From contig QHXE01000383.1 in the NCBI GenBank assembly GCA_003222835.1, positions 1 to 9,606 of the forward strand: a stretch of 9,606 bases of DNA, given 5' to 3'. Shown here piece by piece: positions 1 to 6,212 of this stretch; position 1 is the first letter of the stretch; the number at the start of each line of letters is the position of its first letter. The notes beneath the pieces are model-generated. The model saw only the letters and a program-made list of their open reading frames with translations. It was not told the origin of the DNA and ran no database searches. This DNA comes from Acidobacteriota bacterium (GTDB taxonomy: Bacteria > Acidobacteriota > Blastocatellia > Pyrinomonadales > Pyrinomonadaceae). The position numbers and the translations under genes were made by a program.

Positions 1-854
1 GTCAAATCGTGACCGCCCGTAATATTGATGAGCACACCTCGCGCTCCCTTGATCGAAGCCTCTTCCAGCAAGGGCGAAGAGATTGCTTCCTGCGTCGCCT
101 CGATCGCGCGATTTTCGCCGCGGGCATGTCCGGTCCCCATCAAGGCCATGCCCATGCCCTGCATGATCGTGCGCACGTCGGCAAAGTCCAGATTGATCAG
201 CCCCGGCACGGTGATCAGATCGCTTATTCCCTGCACCGCCTGACGCAAAACATCGTCGGCGGCCCGGAAGGCGTCGGCGAATGATGCTCCCTGGGGAACG
301 GCGGCGAATAATCTTTCATTGGGAATAGTGATGACCGTGTCGACGGATTCATGCAACTCGTTAAGACCCTGCTCAGCCTGTTGCATGCGGCGCCGGCCTT
401 CGAAATGAAATGGTTTCGTAACTACCGCGACCGTAAGCGCGCCTAATTCGGTGGCGAGTGATGCGACGATTGGGGCGCCGCCCGTGCCGGTGCCTCCACC
501 CAGGCCCGTCGTCACGAAAACCATGTCCGCGCCTTCGAGGACTTCAATAATTTTGTCAGTATCTTCGAGTGCCGCCTGCCGGCCCACTTCGGGATCGGCG
601 CCGGCCCCAAGACCTTTGGTCAATCGGCCGCCGAGTTGAATCTTGACGGGCGCACGCGAACGCTTCAGCGCCTGCAGATCGGTATTGGCAACGACGAACT
701 CGATGCCTTCGATGCCGGAGTCGATCATGCGATTCACGGCGTTGCCGCCGCCGCCGCCAACACCGACAACTTTTATGCGCGCACCGGTAATCGGCGGCTC
801 GTCGTCGATAAAAATATTTATGCTTCTGCCGGGTTCGCGTACCTCAGGTGTCAT
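1..854 (-). CDS. ftsZ: Cell division protein FtsZ (3' end outside window)
   Basis: FtsZ is the tubulin-like GTPase that polymerises into the cytoplasmic Z-ring and recruits the divisome. I translated this frame by hand. It gives 284 residues and is still open at the window edge, so roughly the last quarter (end of the C-terminal domain, linker and C-terminal FtsA-binding peptide) is missing. A short N-terminal extension of about 25 residues precedes the core at [19 protein letters not shown] (residues 26-43). The nucleotide pocket includes VVANTD (54-59) and the tubulin signature GGGTGTG (119-125) followed by GAPIV. The T7 loop, which completes the GTPase site of the next subunit, is NLDFAD (221-226), with both Asp residues (223, 226) present. 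The start is ATG at 852-854 with a good Shine-Dalgarno site. It is the last gene of the visible dcw run, 142 bp after ftsA, so it may have some expression of its own. Confidence 0.97.
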   Translation of the reverse strand, partial: MTPEVREPGRSINIFIDDEPPITGARIKVVGVGGGGGNAVNRMIDSGIEGIEFVVANTDLQALKRSRAPVKIQLGGRLTKGLGAGADPEVGRQAALEDTDKIIEVLEGADMVFVTTGLGGGTGTGGAPIVASLATELGALTVAVVTKPFHFEGRRRMQQAEQGLNELHESVDTVITIPNERLFAAVPQGASFADAFRAADDVLRQAVQGISDLITVPGLINLDFADVRTIMQGMGMALMGTGHARGENRAIEATQEAISSPLLEEASIKGARGVLINITGGHDL

Positions 855-862
855 GAGTTTTT

Positions 863-868
863 CCTCTC
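863..868 (-). promoter_or_regulatory. Ribosome binding site of ftsZ
   Basis: On the minus strand GAGAGG is followed by 8 bases and then the ATG at 854. This is the best Shine-Dalgarno match of any gene in the window. It fixes the ftsZ start at residue [10 protein letters not shown] rather than at an internal Met, and it fits the high expression normally needed for FtsZ. Confidence 0.75.
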
Positions 869-959
869 TTCCAAATCTTCCGAACCGGGAAGGTGTCCAC
901 GGCCTCTTTCGTCTATTTTGGGTTGGCAGAACCACGGGCCCCTATATCTTGCGAACAAC

Positions 960-989
960 ATATTGTGCCATTGGCGCGCCAGCATACAA
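960..989 (-). promoter_or_regulatory. Candidate sigma-70-like promoter for ftsZ
   Basis: On the minus strand TTGTAT (984-989) is followed by 18 bases and then CAATAT (960-965). These match TTGACA and TATAAT at four or five of six bases each, with acceptable spacing. It starts 7 bp after the ftsA stop and would give an ftsZ leader of about 100 nt. A perfect 10-bp palindrome, TGGCGCGCCA (972-981), lies in the spacer. Such matches arise by chance, so the call is weak. Confidence 0.25.
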
Positions 990-996
990 CACTTGG

Positions 997-2262
997 TCAA
1001 AAAATACTACTACTAAAACGATTGCGAAACTTGGAAACGAAATGCGTCAGTCGCCCGGAACTGCCGCGCTTCGCGGCGCCCGCACGATGTTCCAGCGCGT
1101 GCGCTCGATGTGAAACCAGCGCAAGTCCCGCCGCGGCTGCCCAAGCCGGACTCTGAACGTCTTCGACGAGACCTCCGAAACGATCGCGCTCCGGATAACC
1201 GGTGCGCACCGGAGCATCGAAAACCTGCTCGGCAGTCTCGACCATGCCGTTGAGCAGAGCGCCGCCGCCGCTAAGCACGACGCCACTCGACAACTGTCGA
1301 TTCCAACCGGAGTCCCTAATCTCGTCAGAAACATGCATCAAAACTTCCTCAGCGCGGGGCTGCAAAATATCGCAGAGAATTTGTCGCGAGAGCTGTCGGG
1401 GCGCGCGACCGCCAACCGAAGGAACGTCCACCATCTCGCCTCGCTGAGCATCGCTCAACGATGCACTCGACGCACAACCGACGGTGCGCTTGATCCGCTC
1501 AGCTTCGGGAATCGGAGTGCGCAAGCCGAATGCGATGTCGTTAGTAAAATGCGAGCCACCGAGTGGGAAAACGGCCGTATGTTGCACTGCGCCTCGCTGG
1601 TAGACGCAAAGACCCGTTGTTTCCGCTCCAATGTCAACCAGGGCTGAGCCGTACTCCTTATCATCTTCCGTGAGCGTAGCTTCGGCGGCGGCAAGCTGTT
1701 CGAGAATCATGTCCGCGACGATTAGTCCGGCCCGATTCACCGCGTTGATGGCATTCTGTCGCGCGGTCACCGGGCTCGTAACGATATGCACCTTGACGGC
1801 CAGTCGGGCGCCGGTCATCCCGACGGGATCGTTAATGCCATCCTGATCGTCGACGATGAACTCCTGGGGAAGACGGTCAACAATTTCGCGGCCGGCGGGA
1901 AGCTGAATCGCGCAAGCCGAATCGATTGCGCGGCGCACGTCGTCGGCGCTAATTTCGCGGTCGCGCCCGGCTACGGCGACTATTGCCTGGCCGTTAAAGC
2001 CCATGATGTGCGAGCCGGCGAGGTTGATAGTTACTTCCTCAGCTTGTAAACCGCTCATTCGTTCCGCGTCTTCGACAGCTCGCTTAATTGCCTCGATGGC
2101 GGCGTCAGGATTCACAATCACGCCTTTGCGGAGACCGCGCGATTCGGTTTCTCCCATGCCGAGAATGTTAAGCAGACCTTCGGCTCCCGGACCGGCAATG
2201 ATACAGGTCACCTTGCTGGTGCCGATGTCTAAACCGACGGTGTGACTTGTTCGCTTTGCCAT
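997..2262 (-). CDS. ftsA: Cell division protein FtsA, actin-like membrane anchor of FtsZ
   Basis: FtsA is an actin-fold ATPase that binds the FtsZ tail, tethers the Z-ring to the inner membrane and recruits later divisome proteins. The 421-residue product has the usual length. It opens with phosphate-1 loop [15 protein letters not shown] (9-23). The FtsA-specific 1C domain follows at about 85-165. The second phosphate loop is [15 protein letters not shown] (207-221), the segment [13 protein letters not shown] follows at 232-244, and the adenosine motif [13 protein letters not shown] is at 328-340. The last ~17 residues ([16 protein letters not shown]) alternate bulky hydrophobic and basic residues, as expected of the amphipathic membrane-targeting helix. 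I chose ATG 2262 because [14 protein letters not shown] matches the usual family start and AGGAAG lies 11 bases upstream. An in-frame TTG at 2286 would add 8 residues. It follows ftsQ by 34 bp and is presumably co-transcribed with it. Confidence 0.97.
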   Translation of the reverse strand: MAKRTSHTVGLDIGTSKVTCIIAGPGAEGLLNILGMGETESRGLRKGVIVNPDAAIEAIKRAVEDAERMSGLQAEEVTINLAGSHIMGFNGQAIVAVAGRDREISADDVRRAIDSACAIQLPAGREIVDRLPQEFIVDDQDGINDPVGMTGARLAVKVHIVTSPVTARQNAINAVNRAGLIVADMILEQLAAAEATLTEDDKEYGSALVDIGAETTGLCVYQRGAVQHTAVFPLGGSHFTNDIAFGLRTPIPEAERIKRTVGCASSASLSDAQRGEMVDVPSVGGRAPRQLSRQILCDILQPRAEEVLMHVSDEIRDSGWNRQLSSGVVLSGGGALLNGMVETAEQVFDAPVRTGYPERDRFGGLVEDVQSPAWAAAAGLALVSHRAHALEHRAGAAKRGSSGRLTHFVSKFRNRFSSSIF

Positions 2263-2273
2263 TAGAGGTTCGT

Positions 2274-2279
2274 CTTCCT
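2274..2279 (-). promoter_or_regulatory. Ribosome binding site deciding the ftsA start
   Basis: AGGAAG on the minus strand sits 11 bases before ATG 2262. The alternative TTG at 2286 has a purine-rich GAGGAA directly against it, which is too close for a normal initiation site. This favours the ATG and a 421-residue FtsA. Confidence 0.5.
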
Positions 2280-2296
2280 GGTTCAATTCCTCTGTT

Positions 2297-3367
2297 TCAG
2301 CGCGTTCTCAAGCGCTGACTGTTCGTTGATTTGTCTTCGCGGCGCGAGTTCCTTCGATCAGCCTTCGGCCGGTTGTCACCGAGCGAGGGACTGTCCGGCC
2401 CTTTCTTATTTGCACTCCTATCGATTGCCGGCGTGACTTCGACATTAGAATTCGACTCAGGCGCCGGCGCGTCGATGTTGTTTGAAATCTTATTGCCGGA
2501 ACTCGTGCCCAGGATTACGCGATCGCCTTGCAAATCGACGTATGTAATAGCCGCGCCGTTCATGGACTGCTTGTAACGATCCAGCACTTCCAGCGCCAAC
2601 TTCAAATGATTGCCGAGGTCCTGTCCGCCCAGCCTTACCTCAATCTGCGAATCGTTACCGGCGAGCTGCGCCCGCACGTCGCGCAAATCGATCAGATTAA
2701 TTTCACTCACGCGCTCCGCCAGACCGAGGGTCTCCCAAGCCCGCACGACCTCCTGATATTTCTGCAATCGCGCGACGTTGTCAGCGCGCGCTTCGTCGTT
2801 GCTTTCCTCGGTCAAGCCGCGAATAAAAAACGGCGGCAAGTGATCGGCGGGTTTCGTTTCTCCTAACATGACTCCCTCTTCGTCCACCCAAACGAGATGT
2901 CCCGAGGAAGAGCGTAGTACCGCCAGTGGCAGACGCTCAGTAATGCGCACGCGCAAACGATCGGGCAGCACTCTCGTGACTATCGCTCGGCGCACTCCGG
3001 GCAATCGACCCAACTCAATGCTGAGGGCTGAAAGATCGGCTCGCCACACGCCGGTGCGCGCCACCGCGCGTCGAGTCAATCCTTCGATTTCTTCCGCCGA
3101 AGTAGGCGAGGCGCCAGTCACATCGATGCCCCGCACCTGAAACATCGAGGCCGAAGCCGCGGCTCGATACCCAACGATCAGCATGATGATCGTCAGAATT
3201 GCGAGCAAGCCTTTCAGCGCGAATGGCACGTAACCAAATAGCGCGCGTAACGAGACATTCCTGGTGCGGCCCGCCGCCGAACCGTCGCGCCGGGCGGGAC
3301 GTTGGACGAAACCCTTAGAAGTGGTGGCTCGTCGCGAACCTCTGGATGCAATGACTTGTTCTCTCAT
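2297..3367 (-). CDS. ftsQ: Cell division protein FtsQ (POTRA-domain divisome scaffold)
   Basis: FtsQ (DivIB in Gram-positives) is a bitopic inner-membrane protein that joins cytoplasmic FtsA/FtsZ to the FtsB-FtsL-FtsW-FtsI complex. The 356-residue product has a basic cytoplasmic N-terminus (1-45, rich in Arg), one membrane segment at about 48-71 ([20 protein letters not shown]) and a POTRA domain at about 76-146 ([20 protein letters not shown] through [15 protein letters not shown]). The FtsQ beta domain follows at about 147-290, starting [18 protein letters not shown]. From about 292 there is a Ser/Asn/Pro/Arg/Lys-rich tail of some 65 residues that looks disordered and is longer than in E. 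coli FtsQ (276 residues). The position directly before ftsA supports the call. The ATG at 3367 has no clear Shine-Dalgarno sequence, only an A-rich leader, so the start is less certain than the identity. Confidence 0.93.
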   Translation of the reverse strand: MREQVIASRGSRRATTSKGFVQRPARRDGSAAGRTRNVSLRALFGYVPFALKGLLAILTIIMLIVGYRAAASASMFQVRGIDVTGASPTSAEEIEGLTRRAVARTGVWRADLSALSIELGRLPGVRRAIVTRVLPDRLRVRITERLPLAVLRSSSGHLVWVDEEGVMLGETKPADHLPPFFIRGLTEESNDEARADNVARLQKYQEVVRAWETLGLAERVSEINLIDLRDVRAQLAGNDSQIEVRLGGQDLGNHLKLALEVLDRYKQSMNGAAITYVDLQGDRVILGTSSGNKISNNIDAPAPESNSNVEVTPAIDRSANKKGPDSPSLGDNRPKADRRNSRREDKSTNSQRLRTR

Positions 3368-3411
3368 ATTTTGTGTAGCATAAACTTTAGTTTGTGATTT
3401 TTAGCAACATT
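3368..3411 (-). promoter_or_regulatory. AT-rich leader of ftsQ, weak promoter candidate
   Basis: This 44-bp stretch between repeat element A and the ftsQ start is clearly more AT-rich than its surroundings. On the minus strand TTGCTA and TATGCT are spaced 19 bases apart, a poor but possible sigma-70 promoter. The inverted repeat AAACT-TT-AGTTT lies between them. If real it would start a separate ftsQ-ftsA-ftsZ transcript. The candidate -10 lies very close to the ATG, which would leave a very short or leaderless mRNA. Confidence 0.2.
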
Positions 3412-3444
3412 CCCTCTCCCTTTGGGAGAGGGTTAGGGTGAGGG
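3412..3444. repeat. Element A, left arm
   Basis: The outer 21 nt (3412-3432) form a perfect 9-bp palindrome around TTT. The inner 12 nt read TTAGGGTGAGGG. It matches the left arm of element B at 32 of 33 positions; the one difference is A versus G at position 24 of the arm. Confidence 0.9.
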
Positions 3445-3530
3445 CTTAGTGACGCACCCACTTTTGTCCTCTTCTCCCACATCGACACGGGAAACAAATA
3501 GGAGATGAATTCTTACACTGCTCTTCTATG

Positions 3531-3563
3531 CCCTCACCCCAACCCTCTCCCAAAGGGATAGGG
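3531..3563. repeat. Element A, right arm
   Basis: This is the inverted partner of 3412-3444. The palindrome has one mismatch (GGGATAGGG instead of GGGAGAGGG), so this is the most decayed of the four arms. It ends 26 bp before the murB stop codon. Confidence 0.88.
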
Positions 3564-3589
3564 AGCATCGACAAACTGAAAAGTCTGTG

Positions 3590-4540
3590 CTACTCGCTGC
3601 TCCATAACTCGACTTCATACTCCAGATCGATTCCATGTTCGCGCTTGACGCGCTCGCGAACTTCTTCAGCCAGGGCCAGTGCATCCGCTGCTTTGGCCTC
3701 TTCGCCTTCGGTGACGATAAAATTCGCATGCTTCTGAGAAACCGTCGCGCCGCCGCGCCGAGTTCCCTTCAAACCGAGATCGTCGATCATCTTGCCCGTG
3801 CCGATCGGACTTGCCGGCGCGTTCTTAAAGAAGCACCCAGCCGAGCGCGCGCCATGCGGTTGCGTCGCCATGCGTTGGCTCTTGGCTTTTTCCATCCGCG
3901 CGCGAATTTGCTCGGGATCGTCTGTGTGTAGCGACAGGGTAGCGCCCAGCAGTAATTCACCTTCTTTGAATGAGGTGTGACGATAGTTCCATTTCACTTC
4001 ATCTCCAGGAATCTCGCGGACGCGGCCATCCCGCGCGACGCGCACAGTTTCGACCACCGTGCCAATCTCCTGCCCATAAGCCCCGGCGTTCATCCATAGC
4101 GCGCCTCCGACGGTTCCGGGAATTCCGTTCAGTCCTTCAATACCTGAAAGACCTTGCCGCGCGGCATCGATACAAAGACGAGGTAGTGAATAGCCCGCGC
4201 TGACCGATACCAGGTTGCCATTGAAAACTGGATTGGCTTTTAATTCTTTAAGACTCACGATGACGTAATGATGCTCGCCGTCGTCGGCCAGGACATTGCT
4301 GCCGGAACCAAGCGGTCGCCAGGCAATTTCGCGCTGATCGAGTTCATGGACCAATGCCGCTGCAGCCGTTTCGTCTCGCGGTGACAGCACCCAATCGATC
4401 GCGCCGCCTACGCGCAAGCTCGTCAGCTCAGCGAAGCGTCGGCCGCGCTCGGCTCGGACACCAAGCTGCGACGCCAGCGCCCCAATCGTCGCGTCGCGCG
4501 ATGCTGAATCGGTGTTGTTTTGTGCTTCGACTTCGATCAT
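3590..4540 (-). CDS. murB: UDP-N-acetylmuramate dehydrogenase (UDP-N-acetylenolpyruvoylglucosamine reductase) MurB
   Basis: MurB is a cytoplasmic FAD enzyme that uses NADPH to reduce UDP-GlcNAc-enolpyruvate to UDP-MurNAc, the second committed step of peptidoglycan synthesis. The 316-residue product has the FAD-binding segments TSLRVGGAIDW (40-50), PLGSGSNVLA (77-86) and GIEGLNGIPGTVGGALWMNAGAYG (133-156), then NYRHTSFKEG (186-194) with the active-site Tyr-Arg. SAGCFFKN (233-240) and LKGTRRGGATVSQKHANFIV (257-276) follow, and LEYEVE (306-311) supplies the C-terminal Glu. Its length and compact third domain suggest the short type II form. Cys236 occupies the place of the general-acid Ser of E. 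coli MurB. ATG 4540 has no Shine-Dalgarno site at normal distance; element B begins only 21 bp upstream. It lies between murC and ftsQ, its usual dcw place, but both flanks hold repeat elements. Confidence 0.96.
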   Translation of the reverse strand: MIEVEAQNNTDSASRDATIGALASQLGVRAERGRRFAELTSLRVGGAIDWVLSPRDETAAAALVHELDQREIAWRPLGSGSNVLADDGEHHYVIVSLKELKANPVFNGNLVSVSAGYSLPRLCIDAARQGLSGIEGLNGIPGTVGGALWMNAGAYGQEIGTVVETVRVARDGRVREIPGDEVKWNYRHTSFKEGELLLGATLSLHTDDPEQIRARMEKAKSQRMATQPHGARSAGCFFKNAPASPIGTGKMIDDLGLKGTRRGGATVSQKHANFIVTEGEEAKAADALALAEEVRERVKREHGIDLEYEVELWSSE

Positions 4541-4561
4541 TTCTAAGCATGAGATCTAGCT

Positions 4562-4594
4562 CCCTCTCCCTTTGGGAGAGGGTTGGGGTGAGGG
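4562..4594. repeat. Element B, left arm
   Basis: It carries a perfect 9-bp palindrome with a TTT centre (4562-4582), followed by TTGGGGTGAGGG. On the minus strand it lies immediately upstream of murB and supplies a GAGAGGGAG purine tract close to that gene. Confidence 0.9.
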
Positions 4595-4690
4595 TCCAGC
4601 GCGAACTCAAAAAGCTGTCATCGTCTTTTCTTTCACTCGAGTCGCCCCGGATAAGGAAGAAGAGTTCATTTACTGTGTTGCTCAGCTAAA

Positions 4691-4722
4691 CCCTCACCCT
4701 GCCCTCTCCCAAAGGGAGAGGG
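4691..4722. repeat. Element B, right arm
   Basis: This is the inverted partner of the left arm. The inner part is one base shorter (CCCTCACCCTG before the palindrome). The palindrome at 4702-4722 is perfect. Confidence 0.9.
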
Positions 4723-4732
4723 TAAACATTTC

Positions 4733-6130
4733 TTAACTCGACGGCAGTGCCCCCTCTCGCAATAGTCCTAACAACTGATCGCCGACGCGATGCACCGAAC
4801 CTGCTCCCAGCGTAATCACGAGATCACCCTCGCGCACAGTCTCGCCCAAAATCTGCGGCCCATTCTCGAGCGCGCCGATGTACTCGGCGTTTTTGTGCCC
4901 GTAGCTCTTGATTCGATTCGTCAATACCTCCGCATTGACTCCGTCGATCGGCGTTTCGCTCGCGCCGTAAATGTCAGTCACCAACAACACATCGGCGTTA
5001 TTGAAAGCACTGGCGAACTCGTCCATCAAATCATTCGTCCGCGTGTAGCGATGCGGCTGGAAGAGAACGACGATGCGACGGTTCGGCGCGCCGATTCTCG
5101 CGGCGCTTAACGTAGCCTTGATCTCCGTCGGATGATGGCCGTAATCGTCAACGACCGTGACGCCGCGCTCTTCCCCCTTGAACTGAAAACGACGATCGGC
5201 GCCGCTGAATTCGCTAAGTGCCTGCGCAATCTTTGCGAACGGAACTTCCAATTCAAGCCCTACCGCGATGGCCGCCAGCGAGTTGTAGACGTTGTGTTTG
5301 CCGGGCACTCGCAGCGAGATCGGACCAAGCACATCGATGCCGCGCCAAACCTTGAAACTCGAGCCGAATGATTGGTCGTAGCGGATCTCGTGCGCCGAGA
5401 TATCGGCCTGCGCGCTCAAACCGTAGGTCACGCGGCGTCGTTCGACTTTCGGAATCACCGCCTGCACGTGTGGATCGTCGAGACAGAGAACTGCCGCGCC
5501 GTAAAACGGAACTTTGTTGACGAAATCGGCGAAGCACTTCCGCACGTCTTCCATGTCGTGATAGTAGTCCATGTGTTCGCGATCGATGTTAGTGCAAACT
5601 GCGATCGTCGGCGTCAGCATCAGGAATGAACGATCGCTTTCGTCGGCTTCGACCACCATCAAATCACTCTTGCCCAGACGCGCATTCGCGCGATAGGTGC
5701 GCACGATGCCGCCGACGACGAAGGTTGGATCGAGGCCCGCAGTTCCCAGAACGGTCGCGACCATCGAGGTCGTCGTAGTCTTGCCATGCGAACCAGCGAC
5801 CGCGACGGTGTGCGGCTTCATGCGCATCAACTCAGCGAGCATTTCGGCGCGCGGAATCAACGGAATCGAGCGCCGGCGCGCTTCGACGACTTCCGGATTG
5901 TCATCGCGCACTGCGGTTGATCGCACCACGACGTGCGCATCACCAACATTCTCTGCTGCATGCCCTTCGGTGATTTCCACGCCCAGTTCTTCCAGATGTG
6001 AAGTCACTTCAGATTTCTTTAGATCAGAACCCGACACGCGGAAGCCGAGGTTGGCGAGCACTTCGGCGATGCCCGACATGCCGATGCCGCCGATACCGAT
6101 AAAGTGAATATGCTGAAAGCGTCTGAACAT
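4733..6130 (-). CDS. murC: UDP-N-acetylmuramate--L-alanine ligase MurC
   Basis: MurC is the cytoplasmic ATP-dependent ligase that adds L-alanine to UDP-MurNAc, the first residue of the stem peptide. The 465-residue product has full family length. The N-terminal UDP-binding domain starts [18 protein letters not shown] (5-22). The ATP-binding P-loop is [13 protein letters not shown] (111-123). Magnesium and substrate residues lie in [10 protein letters not shown] (160-169) and [12 protein letters not shown] (181-192), where MurC typically carries the DHMD-type His. [13 protein letters not shown] (277-289) is the Mur ligase asparagine motif. The C-terminal domain has [10 protein letters not shown] (328-337) and FQPHRYTRT (357-365), the latter two being MurC-specific. 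The start is ATG 6130; GAGGT lies about 15 bases upstream, rather far. The murG stop is 82 bp upstream, and repeat element B follows the stop codon by 10 bp. Confidence 0.98.
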   Translation of the reverse strand: MFRRFQHIHFIGIGGIGMSGIAEVLANLGFRVSGSDLKKSEVTSHLEELGVEITEGHAAENVGDAHVVVRSTAVRDDNPEVVEARRRSIPLIPRAEMLAELMRMKPHTVAVAGSHGKTTTTSMVATVLGTAGLDPTFVVGGIVRTYRANARLGKSDLMVVEADESDRSFLMLTPTIAVCTNIDREHMDYYHDMEDVRKCFADFVNKVPFYGAAVLCLDDPHVQAVIPKVERRRVTYGLSAQADISAHEIRYDQSFGSSFKVWRGIDVLGPISLRVPGKHNVYNSLAAIAVGLELEVPFAKIAQALSEFSGADRRFQFKGEERGVTVVDDYGHHPTEIKATLSAARIGAPNRRIVVLFQPHRYTRTNDLMDEFASAFNNADVLLVTDIYGASETPIDGVNAEVLTNRIKSYGHKNAEYIGALENGPQILGETVREGDLVITLGAGSVHRVGDQLLGLLREGALPSS

Positions 6131-6212
6131 GATTTTAAATTTCAGACCTCAGATCGTTATGGACATTGCGGACACAGTTGGCGACGTGGACACGGTGAAG
6201 TCCATGATGGAC

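Larger units (their letters stand above)
855..996 (-). other. Non-coding leader between ftsA and ftsZ
   Basis: This 142-bp gap separates ftsA from ftsZ. It is the longest gap in the window that holds no repeat element. It contains the ftsZ ribosome binding site near the gene, and a candidate promoter and a 10-bp palindrome near the ftsA end. No credible small ORF or terminator (a hairpin followed by a T run) was seen. An extra ftsZ promoter at this position is common in other bacteria, but here it is inference. Confidence 0.6.
3412..3563. repeat. Repeat element A: REP/MITE-like element with inverted 33-nt arms
   Basis: This 152-bp non-coding element fills most of the murB-ftsQ gap. Its arms are 3412-3444 and 3531-3563. 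One is the reverse complement of the other apart from two mismatches. Each arm begins at the outside with a 21-nt palindrome (CCCTCTCCC-TTT-GGGAGAGGG type) and continues inward with a TTAGGGTGAGGG-type segment. The 86-bp core (3445-3530) has no ORF. In RNA the element can form either two short 9-bp hairpins or one long stem closing the core. No T run follows, so it is not a typical terminator. No clear target-site duplication is visible at its edges. Confidence 0.85.
4562..4722. repeat. Repeat element B: second REP/MITE-like element with inverted arms
   Basis: This 161-bp element fills most of the murC-murB gap. Its arms, 4562-4594 and 4691-4722, are inverted copies of each other differing by about one base and one indel, and all but identical to those of element A. 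The 96-bp core (4595-4690) has no ORF. By eye it shows patchy similarity to the core of A on the same strand (a GGA-AAGA-GTTCAT-TACTG-type stretch and a TCG-C-CGG stretch), which suggests diverged copies of one element. It ends 10 bp from the murC stop. The 21-nt palindromes would form strong hairpins in mRNA. Neither is followed by a T run. Confidence 0.85.

Noticed and set aside
739..760. GCC trinucleotide run as a microsatellite
   Set aside because: It encodes the conserved glycine run of the FtsZ nucleotide-binding loop ([10 protein letters not shown]) and is explained by protein constraint.
2263..2286. TTG at 2286 as the ftsA start, giving 429 residues
   Set aside because: Its purine-rich tract abuts the codon with no spacing. 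ATG 2262 has a usable site and yields the normal FtsA N-terminus.
3531..3563. Rho-independent terminator after murB (and likewise 4691-4722 after murC)
   Set aside because: The hairpins are strong but are followed by CAGGGTGAGGG-type sequence rather than a T run, and essential genes continue downstream on the same strand.
3526..3737. Short ORFs on both strands across element A giving peptides such as SLSLWERVGVRA and PSPQPSPKG
   Set aside because: They are translations of the palindromic repeat arms. The same peptide types arise from element B, and no start signals or coding-like composition support them.
4354..4689. Plus-strand ORF of 111 codons spanning the murB 5' end and element B
   Set aside because: It is antisense to murB for half its length and otherwise made of repeat sequence. 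No recognisable protein family is seen.
3412..4722. Composite transposon carrying murB between two repeats
   Set aside because: murB is in its standard dcw position with composition like its neighbours. There is no transposase or visible target duplication, so independent insertion of two small elements is simpler.
6131..6212. Regulatory element in the murG-murC gap (inverted repeat GTCCA-TGA-TGGAC near 6200)
   Set aside because: The stem is only 5 bp and adjoins the murG stop codon. There is no T run or other supporting signal.
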